From: JBHIBC01 sp046758905
GTDB taxonomy: Bacteria; Acidobacteriota; Polarisedimenticolia; Gp22-AA2
Assembly: GCA_046758905.1 (NCBI GenBank)
Contig: JBHIBC010000049.1
Span: forward strand, 1 to 21,516
Direction of reading: 5' to 3'
DNA length: 21,516 bases
In this document: positions 7,356 through 14,717 of the stretch, piece by piece
Position numbering within the stretch: the first letter of the stretch is position 1
Layout: every line of letters starts with the position of its first letter
Notes under the pieces: model-generated
Told to the model about the DNA's origin: nothing
Databases searched by the model: none
What the model saw: the letters and a program-made list of their open reading frames with translations, nothing else
Program-made: the position numbers and the translations under genes

Positions 7356-8543
7356 ATGCGGCGGAATGAGCGTCGGGGCGTGGCGATCCTGGGCTCCACC
7401 GGATCGATCGGAGTGCAGGCCCTCGACCTCATCGACCGGTTCCCCGACCGGTTCGAGGTGGTGGCCCTGTCTGCCGGGCGGAACGCCGACCAGCTGGCGC
7501 GGCAGGTCAGGCGCTATCGCCCGCGGGTCGTGGCCATCGGCGACGAGCGGCGCCGCGCCGACATGCGATCGGCCGTCCGTGAGGCGGGCAGCCGGCTGGC
7601 CGCGGGGCCGGAGGGGCTGATCGAGGTCGCCTGCCACCCCGCGGCCGACGTGGTGCTCGCGGCCGTCGTGGGCGCCGCGGGGCTGCGCCCGACCTACGAG
7701 GCTCTGAGGTCTGGCAAGGTGGTGGCGCTCGCCAACAAGGAGAGCCTGGTGATGGCGGGGCCGCTGATGCGGGACGCCGCCCGGGAGTCGGGCGGCGCGC
7801 TCATTCCGGTGGACAGCGAGCACTCGGCGCTGCATCAGTGTCTGCGTGGGGAGGCGATCCAGGAGGTGCGGCGCCTCATCCTGACCGCTTCCGGCGGTCC
7901 GTTCCGCACCACGCCGATCGAGGATCTGCTCCGGGTCACTCCCGAGCAGGCGCTGCAGCACCCCGTGTGGGAGATGGGCAGGAAGATCAGCATCGACAGC
8001 GCCACGTTGATGAACAAGGGGCTCGAGGTGATCGAGGCGCACTGGCTGTTCGGGCTGCCGGGCGAGCGGATCGACGTGGTGCTGCATCCGCAGAGCACGG
8101 TGCACTCCATGGTGGAGATGGTCGACGGGTCGGTCATCTGCCAGATGGGGGTGCCGGACATGCGCGGTCCCATCCAGTACGCCCTAGGCTACCCGGAACG
8201 CTTCGCGGGCCCCGTCAAGGCGCCGGATCTCCTGAAGGCGGGGAGGCTGGAGTTCTACCCGGTGGACCGGAAGCGGTTCCCGAGCCTGGGGCTCGCCTAC
8301 GGAGCCCTGCGGGCCGGAGGCACCGCGCCGGCCGTTCTCAACGCCGCCAATGAGGTCGCGGTGCAGATGTTCCTGGACGGGCGCGTCCGCTTTCCGGGCA
8401 TCGCGGGGATCGTGGGGGCGGTCCTGGAGCGGCACAGGCCCGCCCCGGTCGCATCGATCGAGGACGTCGTCGAGGCGGACCGCGACGCGCGCCGGGCCGC
8501 GGAGCGCATCGCCACCGGGGAGGATCGCGGGTGGACTGGCTGA
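7356..8543 (+). CDS. dxr: 1-deoxy-D-xylulose 5-phosphate reductoisomerase
   Basis: A 395-aa DXR (IspC), the NADPH- and metal-dependent enzyme that commits the MEP pathway to isoprenoids and is the target of fosmidomycin. The nucleotide-binding GSTGSIG is at 13-19. The metal ligands are Asp153 and Glu155 in PVDSEHSALHQ, and Glu224 in NKGLEVIEAHW. ANKESLVMAG (126-135), the flexible loop HPVWEMG with His202, and ISIDSATLMN are intact. Its presence next to uppS links isoprenoid precursor supply to lipid-carrier synthesis. The ATG follows a GAGGGG site. Its 3' end overlaps rseP by 13 nt. Confidence 0.97.
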   Translation: MRRNERRGVAILGSTGSIGVQALDLIDRFPDRFEVVALSAGRNADQLARQVRRYRPRVVAIGDERRRADMRSAVREAGSRLAAGPEGLIEVACHPAADVVLAAVVGAAGLRPTYEALRSGKVVALANKESLVMAGPLMRDAARESGGALIPVDSEHSALHQCLRGEAIQEVRRLILTASGGPFRTTPIEDLLRVTPEQALQHPVWEMGRKISIDSATLMNKGLEVIEAHWLFGLPGERIDVVLHPQSTVHSMVEMVDGSVICQMGVPDMRGPIQYALGYPERFAGPVKAPDLLKAGRLEFYPVDRKRFPSLGLAYGALRAGGTAPAVLNAANEVAVQMFLDGRVRFPGIAGIVGAVLERHRPAPVASIEDVVEADRDARRAAERIATGEDRGWTG

Positions 8544-9847
8544 GCCGGATCTGGGAGTACGCGCTTCCCTTCGTGGCCGTCCTCGGCACCGTGGTGCTGT
8601 TCCATGAGTTCGGCCATTACCTCTGCGCCAAGGCGCTCGGCATCACCGTCGAGGTGTTCTCGGTCGGCTTCGGGCCGCGGATCGTCGGGTTCCGCCGCGG
8701 CGGGACCGACTACCGGATCGCCTGGATCCCCCTGGGGGGCTACGTGAAGCTGAAGGGGGAGACGCCGGAGGAGGGCGGGGCGGATCCCGAGCCGGGGGAC
8801 CTCCTGTCGCGGTCCCGCTGGCAGCGCTTCCTGGTGTTCGTCATGGGCGCGGTGTTCAACCTGATCACCGCGCTGGTCCTGATGACGGCCGTGTACATGA
8901 TCGGCATGCCGGAGTTCGCCTACCTGCACGAGCCGCCGGTCGTCGGGCGCGTCGACGCGGACTCGCCGGCCCGGGAGGCCGACATCCGGCCGGGGGACCG
9001 GATCCTGAGCTTCGGGGGCGAGCCGGTCGCCAGCTGGAAGGAGCTTGAGACCCTGATCCTCCTGAGCCCCCGGCAGACCAGGGAGGTCGTCCTCGATCGC
9101 GGCGGGGAGCGGATCCGGACCCGGCTGAGGATCGAGGCCGGCCGCAACGATGTCGGCGTGCGCAGCATCTTTCCCGAGACAGGGGTGATGGTGGGGGCCC
9201 TGCAGCCGGGATGGCCGGCCGAGCAGGTCGGCTTCCGGCAGGGAGATCGGATCGTCTCCATCGACGGCGAGCCGATCCTCACCCTCGATCAGGTCTTCAA
9301 GACCATCCAGGCGGCGCCCGGCCGCACCCTGCGGGTCGTCCTCGAGCGCGACGGGTCGCGCCTCGAGACGGAGGTGGTCCCCCGCGACGAGGACGGCAAG
9401 GGGAAGATCGGCTTCGTCCCGACCTGGCCAACGGTGATCCGCGCCTACGGCCTGCCGGCCGCGCTGCTGCAAAGCGTCGAGAAGAACGTGGAGAATCTGC
9501 TGCTGGTATTCCGGGTGTTCAGGCGGCTGCTCACGGGCGAGCTGTCCATCCGCACCTTCTCGGGCCCCGTCGACATCATCCTGATCTCGGGCGCGGCGGC
9601 GCAGGAAGGGCTGGGGGCGCTGCTGCAGCTGATCGCCTTCGTGAGCCTGCAGCTGGGGATCATCAACCTCCTGCCGATCCCGCCCCTCGACGGGGGTCAC
9701 CTGTTCACCATCCTGGTCGAGGGGACGATCCGTCGCGACCTCCCGGTCTGGCTCAAGGAGCGCGTCATGCAGGCCGGCTTCCTGCTGCTGCTGATCTTCA
9801 TGGGCACGATCATCTACTTCGACATCAGCAAGAACTTCTTCGACTGA
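8531..9847 (+). CDS. rseP: Site-2 intramembrane metalloprotease RseP
   Basis: A 438-aa membrane zinc protease that cuts transmembrane anti-sigma factors or leftover signal peptides. The zinc motif HEFGH is at 25-29 in the first membrane segment and the third ligand lies in NLLPIPPLDGGH (379-390). Two PDZ domains can be seen at about 136-200 and 217-285, each with a GDRI core. Membrane segments are near 10-30, 100-125, 365-390 and 412-432. The GTG at 8531 follows GGGGAGG and overlaps dxr by 13 nt. A two-PDZ form matches E. coli RseP rather than single-PDZ SpoIVFB-type enzymes. No anti-sigma factor gene lies in this window. Confidence 0.95.
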   Translation: MDWLSRIWEYALPFVAVLGTVVLFHEFGHYLCAKALGITVEVFSVGFGPRIVGFRRGGTDYRIAWIPLGGYVKLKGETPEEGGADPEPGDLLSRSRWQRFLVFVMGAVFNLITALVLMTAVYMIGMPEFAYLHEPPVVGRVDADSPAREADIRPGDRILSFGGEPVASWKELETLILLSPRQTREVVLDRGGERIRTRLRIEAGRNDVGVRSIFPETGVMVGALQPGWPAEQVGFRQGDRIVSIDGEPILTLDQVFKTIQAAPGRTLRVVLERDGSRLETEVVPRDEDGKGKIGFVPTWPTVIRAYGLPAALLQSVEKNVENLLLVFRVFRRLLTGELSIRTFSGPVDIILISGAAAQEGLGALLQLIAFVSLQLGIINLLPIPPLDGGHLFTILVEGTIRRDLPVWLKERVMQAGFLLLLIFMGTIIYFDISKNFFD

Positions 9848-9870
9848 GGCCCGCGAGGGGAGGTCGCAAC

Positions 9871-10965
9871 GTGGCTTCGACCAGAGACGCGCACAAGGTC
9901 CTCTATAACCCCGGCCCGACGGAGGTCGCCCCCGAGATCCTGAGACAGATGGCGCGCCCCGTCATCACTCATCGGGGCGCCGAGATGCAGGAGCTCATCG
10001 GCGCCATCCTGCCCCGGGCGCGCGCCCTGTTCGGGACGCGCGCGCACGAGATCTTCCTCACCGCCTGCTCCGCCACCGGGCTGTGGGAGGCGGCCATCCG
10101 CAACTGCGTGGGGCGCCGCGTCCTGGTGCCGGTGTGCGGGGCGTTCTCCCAGCGGTTCTACGAGGTCGCGGCGGCGTGCGGCGCCGAGGCGGACCCCCTG
10201 CACGTGGAGTGGGGGAGGGCCGTGCGGCCCCGCGCCGTGGCGGACCACCTCGCCTCGGGCCGCTACGACGCGCTCGCCCTGGTGCACAACGAGACCTCCA
10301 CCGGCGTCGTGAACCCGCTGCCGGAGATCGCCGATGCGGTGCGCCGGCACCCGGACGTGCTGCTGCTGGTCGACGCGGTCTCCTCGCTCGGCGGCGTTCC
10401 CGTCGAGGTCGATCGCAACGGCATCGACGTCTGTCTCGCCTCCGTGCAGAAGTGCCTGGCGCTGCCGCCGGGCTTCTCGCTGTGCGCCGTCTCGGCGCGC
10501 GCCATGGAGCGCTCGGCCGGGCTGGTGGGGAAGGGGTACTACTTCGACTTCGTGCGCCTGAAGGGCTTCTTCGACCGGCGGCTGCCGCTCGCGACTCCCT
10601 CGATCAGCCACATGTTCGCCCTGCTCGCTCAGCTGAAGCGGATCGAGGCCGAAGGCCTGGAGGCGCGCTACGCGCGCCACCGTGCCATGGCGGAGATGGT
10701 GCGCGCCTGGGCGACGGATCGCTTCGGCCTGTTCGCCGAGGAGGGGGCGCGCTCGGACACGGTCACCTGCGTCCGCAACACCCGGGGCATCAGGGTCGCC
10801 GACCTGATCGCCGCTCTGGCCGCCCGGCGCCTCAGCTTCAGCAACGGCTACGGCCGCCTGAAGGAGGCGACCTTCCGCATCGGCCACATGGGCGACCACA
10901 CCCCGGAGGGCGTCCGCTCGCTGCTCGAGGCGCTGGACGCGGCGCTGGAGGAGGTGGCGCCGTGA
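9871..10965 (+). CDS. Class V PLP aminotransferase, probable phosphoserine aminotransferase role
   Basis: A 364-aa fold-type I, class V aminotransferase of the alanine/serine-glyoxylate ("AGT-like") type. Lys194 in SVQKCLALPPG is the expected Schiff-base lysine, and Asp168 in VDAVSSLGG binds the pyridine ring. YNPGPTEV (12-19), THRG (33-36) and HNETSTG (139-145) are family hallmarks. The GTG at 9871 is preceded by GGGGAGG at a 7-nt spacing. Its stop overlaps the serA start (GTGA). This tight coupling suggests it converts 3-phosphohydroxypyruvate to phosphoserine in place of a classical SerC; the sequence alone also permits serine-pyruvate or alanine-glyoxylate transamination. Confidence 0.87.
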   Translation: MASTRDAHKVLYNPGPTEVAPEILRQMARPVITHRGAEMQELIGAILPRARALFGTRAHEIFLTACSATGLWEAAIRNCVGRRVLVPVCGAFSQRFYEVAAACGAEADPLHVEWGRAVRPRAVADHLASGRYDALALVHNETSTGVVNPLPEIADAVRRHPDVLLLVDAVSSLGGVPVEVDRNGIDVCLASVQKCLALPPGFSLCAVSARAMERSAGLVGKGYYFDFVRLKGFFDRRLPLATPSISHMFALLAQLKRIEAEGLEARYARHRAMAEMVRAWATDRFGLFAEEGARSDTVTCVRNTRGIRVADLIAALAARRLSFSNGYGRLKEATFRIGHMGDHTPEGVRSLLEALDAALEEVAP

Positions 10966-12539
10966 AGGTGCTGATCGCCGACAGGGTCTCGCCATCCTGC
11001 TCCGAGGTGCTCCGGCGGTCCGGGCTGGAGCCGGTGGTGCGTACCGGCCTCAGGGGGGCCGCCCTGCTTCGGCAGGTCGCCGGGGTCGAGGGGATCATCG
11101 TGCGGTCGGACACCCGGATCACGGAGGAGGTGATCGCCGCGGCCCGGCGGCTGCGCGCCGTCGGCCGCGCCGGCGCCGGGGTGGACAACATCGACGTTCC
11201 GGCGGCCACCCGGCGGGGGATCGTGGTGATGAACGCGCCGGGGGAGAACACCATCTCCGCCGCGGAGCACACCCTGTCGATGATCCTGGCCCTGGCCCGG
11301 CGCATTCCCCACGCCGATCGCAGCGTGCGCAGCGGCAGCTGGGAGCGCTCGAAGTTCCTGGGCGTGGAGCTGTTCGGCAAGACGCTCGGGGTCGTGGGCC
11401 TCGGTAAGGTGGGGCGCGAGGTTGCGGCGCGGGCGCGGGCCTTCGGCATGGAGGTGATCGGCTGCGACCCGGTGGTGTCCGAGGAGATGGGCTCGCGGAT
11501 CGGCGTGACCCTGGTGTCCCTGCGGACGATCCTGGAGCGGTCCGATTTCATCACCCTGCACACGCCCCTCACCGAGGCCACCCGCCACCTGATCGGCCGC
11601 GCGGAGCTGGAGCGCTGCCGCGACGGGGTGCGGATCGCCAACGTGGCCCGGGGCGGGATCATCGACGAGGCGGCGCTGGTCGCGGCGATCGCGAGCGGCA
11701 AGGTGGGCGGCGCCGCCCTCGACGTCTTCGAGGTCGAGCCTCCCGCGGGGAGCCCTCTCCTCGAGCTGGACTCGGTCATCCTGACGCCCCACCTGGGGGC
11801 GTCGACCCGGGAGGCGCAGGAGAAGGTCGGAACCCGGATCGCCTCCCAGATCGCCGGCTACCTCAAGGAGGGGGTGGTGGTGAACGCCGTGAACATGGAG
11901 GGCGTCGATCCGAAGATCCTGCCGGCCACGCAGCCTTTCCGGGACCTGTGCGAGAGGATGGGCCGCTTCCTGGCCGCCCTGACCCGCGGGCGGGTCGAGG
12001 AGATCCTGGTGGAGTACTCCGGCGAGGTCCTCGACTACCCCACCCGGCCCCTGACCGCGTCCCTCGTCAAGGGGTACCTGCAGGACAGGCTGTCCGACCC
12101 GGTGAACGCGGTCAACGCCATGCTGCTGGCCCGCGAGTCCGGCGTCCGCGTCCACGAGACGCGGGCCGCCGAGGCGCAGGACTTCGCCTCTCTGGTGAGC
12201 GTCACGCTCAAGGGACGCGACGGCAGCCGGTCCGTCGCCGGGACCCTGTTCGGGAAGCGGGAGCCGCGCCTGGTCCGTCTCGACGAATATCACCTGGACG
12301 CGATCCCCAAGGGCGCCATGCTCATCGTCTCCAACGACGACCGGCCCGGGATGGTGGGCCGGATCGGCACCGTCCTGGGGCACGCCGAGGTCAACATCGC
12401 CTACATGTCCTTGGGTCGCGACCGCTCGGGGGGACGGGCGATCGCGATCCTGAACCTCGACGCGCCGCTGCCCGCCGAGATCCTCCGGGACATCACCTCC
12501 ATCGACGGCGTGCTGTGGGCGGAGAGCGTGACGCTCTAG
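10962..12539 (+). CDS. serA: D-3-phosphoglycerate dehydrogenase (long form)
   Basis: A 525-aa SerA, first enzyme of serine biosynthesis, oxidising 3-phosphoglycerate with NAD. The Rossmann motif GLGKVG is at 146-151. The catalytic Arg230 (ARGGIID), Glu259 (DVFEVEP) and His277 (TPHLGAST) are present. After the catalytic domain come an allosteric substrate-binding (ASB) domain at about 320-445 and an ACT domain at about 453-525, so it is the long, Mycobacterium-type form, in which serine can act as a feedback inhibitor. The GTG at 10962 overlaps the aminotransferase stop by 4 nt. It is the last gene before a 400-nt non-coding stretch. Confidence 0.96.
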   Translation: MKVLIADRVSPSCSEVLRRSGLEPVVRTGLRGAALLRQVAGVEGIIVRSDTRITEEVIAAARRLRAVGRAGAGVDNIDVPAATRRGIVVMNAPGENTISAAEHTLSMILALARRIPHADRSVRSGSWERSKFLGVELFGKTLGVVGLGKVGREVAARARAFGMEVIGCDPVVSEEMGSRIGVTLVSLRTILERSDFITLHTPLTEATRHLIGRAELERCRDGVRIANVARGGIIDEAALVAAIASGKVGGAALDVFEVEPPAGSPLLELDSVILTPHLGASTREAQEKVGTRIASQIAGYLKEGVVVNAVNMEGVDPKILPATQPFRDLCERMGRFLAALTRGRVEEILVEYSGEVLDYPTRPLTASLVKGYLQDRLSDPVNAVNAMLLARESGVRVHETRAAEAQDFASLVSVTLKGRDGSRSVAGTLFGKREPRLVRLDEYHLDAIPKGAMLIVSNDDRPGMVGRIGTVLGHAEVNIAYMSLGRDRSGGRAIAILNLDAPLPAEILRDITSIDGVLWAESVTL

Positions 12540-12546
12540 CCGCCGC

Positions 12547-12565
12547 CGGCGCGCGTCGCGCGCCG
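12547..12565 (+). terminator. GC-rich hairpin after serA
   Basis: An 8-bp perfect stem (CGGCGCGC paired with GCGCGCCG) closing a 3-nt GTC loop, starting 8 nt after the serA stop codon. The position suits a terminator or 3'-end stabiliser, but no U tract follows, so Rho-dependent or partial termination is as likely. Confidence 0.35.
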
Positions 12566-12938
12566 AACGATCCCCGTCACGGCTCGTCCGAGCCCGGACG
12601 CGGCGCGCCCCGACGCCGCGGCCGCGGCGCTCCGCGGTCGGTGCGCCCGCTCCCCTGAAGGCCCGCGACTCACGCGGCCTCCCGCGCCCGCCCTCTCGCC
12701 TCGAGCGGCGCCGCCCGGCTTGGCACGCCGTCTGCTTTCCCCGCCCCTGGGCGCGCGCCGGCGCGCGGACGGGAACGCGAAGAGCTTGGGGGAGCAGCGG
12801 GTGGATCAGGATAATCGATCGGCTCTCCAACCAGACGATCCATCCCTTTCACGACGCGGGCGGGGGATCCGGTGATCCCCCCTCCCCCAAGACCTCCTTT
12901 TTCCACAACCCGCACCAACCACTGGAGGAGGAAGACGC
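12566..12938 (+). other. Non-coding interval with candidate promoter and leader hairpin
   Basis: This gene-poor stretch shows no convincing coding sequence on either strand. It has a 16-bp perfect palindrome of G and C at 12752-12767. A possible promoter is TTGGGG (12786-12791), 18 bp, then GATAAT (12810-12815), which would make a leader of about 115 nt. In the leader an 8-bp stem (GGGGGATC/GATCCCCC, 12862-12881) closes a CGGT loop. A five-T run comes 16 nt later (12898-12902), too far for a normal intrinsic terminator. The leader ends in a strong ribosome site, GGAGGAGG at 12924-12931. Confidence 0.45.
12786..12815 (+). promoter_or_regulatory. Candidate promoter of the HhH-protein/prepilin genes
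   Basis: TTGGGG and GATAAT separated by 18 bp. Each differs from the sigma-70 consensus at several positions and no TGn extension is present. It is called because it is the best match in an otherwise G/C-only stretch and lies upstream of a gene with a strong ribosome site. Confidence 0.35.
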
Positions 12939-13247
12939 ATGACGCACGGGACTCTGAGGGCTTCGGGGGCATTCCTGCTGGCGGCGATCCTGGCTCTGGC
13001 GCTGCTGCCGACGGGCGCCGCGCCCGCGCTGGCGGCGGATCGCGGCAAGCTCATCAACGTGAACGAGGCAGGGGTGGAGGAGCTGATGGAGCTGCCCGGG
13101 ATCGGCAGGGCCTACGCGCAGAGGATCATCGACTACCGGGAGGAGAACGGTCCCTTCCGGAAAGTGGAGGATCTGCTGAACGTGCGCGGCATCGGCGAGA
13201 AGACGTTCGAGCGCATCCGCAACCTCGTGACCATCGGCAGGCGCTGA
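12939..13247 (+). CDS. Secreted helix-hairpin-helix protein, ComEA-like
   Basis: A 102-aa protein with a clear signal peptide (residues 1-32, hydrophobic AFLLAAILALALL, cleavage likely after APALA or ALAA). Its mature part is a tandem helix-hairpin-helix module: LMELPGIGRAYAQRIIDYRE (49-68) and LLNVRGIGEKTFERIRNLV (79-97). The mature start KLINVNEAGVEEL is the usual entry to ComEA-type domains. ComEA proteins bind double-stranded DNA non-specifically outside the cytoplasmic membrane and help DNA uptake in natural transformation. GGAGGAGG lies 7 nt before the ATG. A prepilin-like gene follows directly. Whether this cell is competent cannot be told; small secreted HhH proteins also occur outside competence systems. 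Confidence 0.85.
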   Translation: MTHGTLRASGAFLLAAILALALLPTGAAPALAADRGKLINVNEAGVEELMELPGIGRAYAQRIIDYREENGPFRKVEDLLNVRGIGEKTFERIRNLVTIGRR

Positions 13248-13840
13248 CCCGGCCCGGCGGGGGCGGCTTCAGCCTGCTCGAGGTCGCCCTCGCCGTGTCG
13301 ATCGTCCTGCTCGTCGCCGCCGCGGCCACCCCCTCGCTCCTGGCGGCGCTCTCCCGGGCCCGCGTGATCGCGGCCGCCCGGGAGATGGCCTCAGTGATGG
13401 CGCGGCTGAGGGCCGGGGCCGTCGCGTCGGGCCGGAACCTGGCGATGCGCCTGGTCCCCTCTGCGGGCGGCTACGCCTACTCGATCTACGCCGACGGGGA
13501 CGGTGACGGCGTGCGCTCGTCCGACATCGCCTCCGGAAGGGATCCCCGGCTGGCGGGGCCCCGGGATCTGAGGTCACGTTACCAGGGGGCAGGCTTCGGG
13601 CTGCTCGACGAGGCCATCCCGGCGGTCCCGCCGCAGCGCGGGGTGCTGCGGCCGGGATCCGATCCGGTGCGGTTCGGGCGATCCGACATCATCACCTTCA
13701 CGCCGCGCGGCACGTCCAGCAGCGGGAGCCTCTACATCAGCGACGGAACGCGCTTCGTCGTCGCGGTGGTGCTGTACGGCGGCACGGGGCGGATCCGCAC
13801 CTGGCGGTTCGACCGCCTGCTCTGGCGCTGGACGCGCTGA
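13244..13840 (+). CDS. Type IV prepilin-like / GspH-FimT-like pseudopilin
   Basis: About 198 aa with a textbook class III prepilin signal: a short basic leader TRPGGGG, cleavage before FSLLE with phenylalanine at +1 and glutamate at +5, then a 20-residue hydrophobic helix (VALAVSIVLLVAAAATPSLL). The rest is a globular beta-rich domain like the GspH/FimT minor pseudopilins, including a YADGDGDG segment and SLYISDGTRFVVAVV. No ATG, GTG or TTG precedes the leader in this frame after the upstream HhH gene. The best start is CTG 13244, which overlaps the TGA of the HhH gene (CTGA) and implies coupled translation. The alternatives are an unrecognised start or a sequence error. Likely role: minor pilin of a type IV pilus or secretion/uptake pseudopilus. 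Confidence 0.75.
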   Translation: MTRPGGGGFSLLEVALAVSIVLLVAAAATPSLLAALSRARVIAAAREMASVMARLRAGAVASGRNLAMRLVPSAGGYAYSIYADGDGDGVRSSDIASGRDPRLAGPRDLRSRYQGAGFGLLDEAIPAVPPQRGVLRPGSDPVRFGRSDIITFTPRGTSSSGSLYISDGTRFVVAVVLYGGTGRIRTWRFDRLLWRWTR

Positions 13841-13874
13841 CGCGGGGCGGCGCGGCGCGGAGCGCCGCTCAGCG
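13835..13874. terminator. Candidate bidirectional terminator, two nested stems
   Basis: An inner 7-bp stem (GCGGCGC/GCGCCGC, 13852-13868) with a GGA loop is enclosed by an outer 6-bp stem CGCTGA (13835-13840) and TCAGCG (13869-13874). The outer arms contain both TGA stop codons of the convergent prepilin and HAD genes. No U tract is seen. Confidence 0.4.
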
Positions 13875-14522
13875 GGTCGTGGAGAGGACCGGCAGGATCG
13901 CCACCAGGTCCGGGAAGCGGTGCAGGAGCCTGTCGGGGCGGCTCTCGAGCAGGGTCTCGCGGGATGCCGATCCGGTGGGGATCGCGTAGACCGAGACGCC
14001 CGCCCTGCGCGCCGCCTCGACGTCGAGCGGCATGTCGCCGACGAAGACCACCTCCTCCGGCCCCAGGCCGATCCTCATCATGATGATCTCGATCATCTCC
14101 GGGTCCGGCTTGGGCTTGTCGACGTCGTTCGGCCCCAGGACCTCCACGAACAGGTGATCCATCTCCAGCGCCCTGAGGATGTCGCGGGCGAAGTACGAGG
14201 GCTTGTTGCTGGCGATCGCCATCTGGTAGCCGCGCCGGTCGAGCGCCTCCAGGGTCTCCCTGACCTGCGGGAGGGCGGTCGACTTGCTCTCGCAGATCGA
14301 GGCGTAGGTCTCCCGGAACAGGCGGACGCCCTCCTCGACATGCTCCCTGCTGACGGCGCGCTCGATGAGGTGCTCGAGCCCGTGGCCGACCATCGTCCGG
14401 ACCGCGTTCAGGTCGAAGGGGGGCAGGGAGTACGAGCCGCGCACGCGGTTCAGGCTCTCCGCGATGGCCTCGTAGGAATCGATCAGGGTTCCGTCGAAAT
14501 CGAAGATGATCCCGCGGATCAA
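13869..14522 (-). CDS. HAD-superfamily phosphatase, phosphoglycolate phosphatase-like
   Basis: A 217-aa HAD hydrolase with an alpha-helical cap (subclass I). The nucleophile Asp8 and acid Asp10 are in IFDFDGTLIDS. SNKP (105-108) is motif II, KPKPDP (136-141) supplies the motif III lysine and VGDMPLDVEAA (161-171) the metal-binding acids. It resembles Gph/PGP phosphatases that remove 2-phosphoglycolate, but HAD substrates are hard to predict; phosphoserine or a nucleotide is possible. I start it at TTG 14522, which follows GGGAG at a 9-nt spacing. The ATG at 14558 lies between the -35 and -10 of the predicted promoter and cannot be the start of that transcript. Confidence 0.83.
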   Translation of the reverse strand: MIRGIIFDFDGTLIDSYEAIAESLNRVRGSYSLPPFDLNAVRTMVGHGLEHLIERAVSREHVEEGVRLFRETYASICESKSTALPQVRETLEALDRRGYQMAIASNKPSYFARDILRALEMDHLFVEVLGPNDVDKPKPDPEMIEIIMMRIGLGPEEVVFVGDMPLDVEAARRAGVSVYAIPTGSASRETLLESRPDRLLHRFPDLVAILPVLSTTR

Positions 14523-14548
14523 GGAAACGGACTCCCGAGCTGGCCGCC

Positions 14549-14577
14549 ATCCTAGCATCGAGCCGGCGCCGGATCAA
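14549..14577 (-). promoter_or_regulatory. Extended -10 promoter of the HAD phosphatase
   Basis: On the minus strand TTGATC (14577-14572), a 17-bp spacer, and TAGGAT (14554-14549) preceded by TGC. The transcript would start near 14542, about 20 nt before TTG 14522. Confidence 0.6.
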
Positions 14578-14640
14578 GACGACCCGGCCCACGGCGCCGC
14601 GGCGCCGGTCCCGGGACCGGCGACCCGCGGGAGCCCTTCA

Positions 14641-14670
14641 TTGCCGGGCTTTGCGCGCGCGTGCTAGAAT
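14641..14670 (+). promoter_or_regulatory. Extended -10 promoter of the heme biosynthesis cluster
   Basis: TTGCCG (14641-14646), an 18-bp spacer, and TAGAAT (14665-14670) with TGC directly before it. It is placed about 48 nt upstream of the first membrane-protein ATG. Confidence 0.62.
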
Positions 14671-14717
14671 GCGCGCAGCTCGGGGCGACGCGTCTTCGTG
14701 AGCCGACCGGGGTGTGT

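Noticed and set aside
6348..8105. A 585-codon open frame on the minus strand opposite uppS, cdsA and dxr
   Set aside because: It is antisense to three well-recognised genes, its product is rich in His, Gln, Arg and Pro with no domain I recognise, and long antisense frames are expected at this GC content.
12752..12767. The 16-bp GC palindrome as a terminator or protein-binding site
   Set aside because: It is made only of G and C in a very GC-rich stretch, has no loop for a stable hairpin and no T run; chance is a sufficient explanation.
10848..12830. A 660-codon open frame on the minus strand opposite serA
   Set aside because: It shadows serA codon structure and has no recognisable domain.
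12862..12902. The leader hairpin and T5 run as an attenuator or riboswitch before the HhH gene
   Set aside because: Sixteen bases separate stem and T run, and I see no competing antiterminator stem or known riboswitch core.
12872..13243. Extension of the prepilin frame upstream to GTG 12872, giving a 322-aa protein
   Set aside because: That part is out of frame over the well-supported HhH gene, is Arg/Gly-rich and would put a long chain in front of a prepilin leader, which needs to be short.
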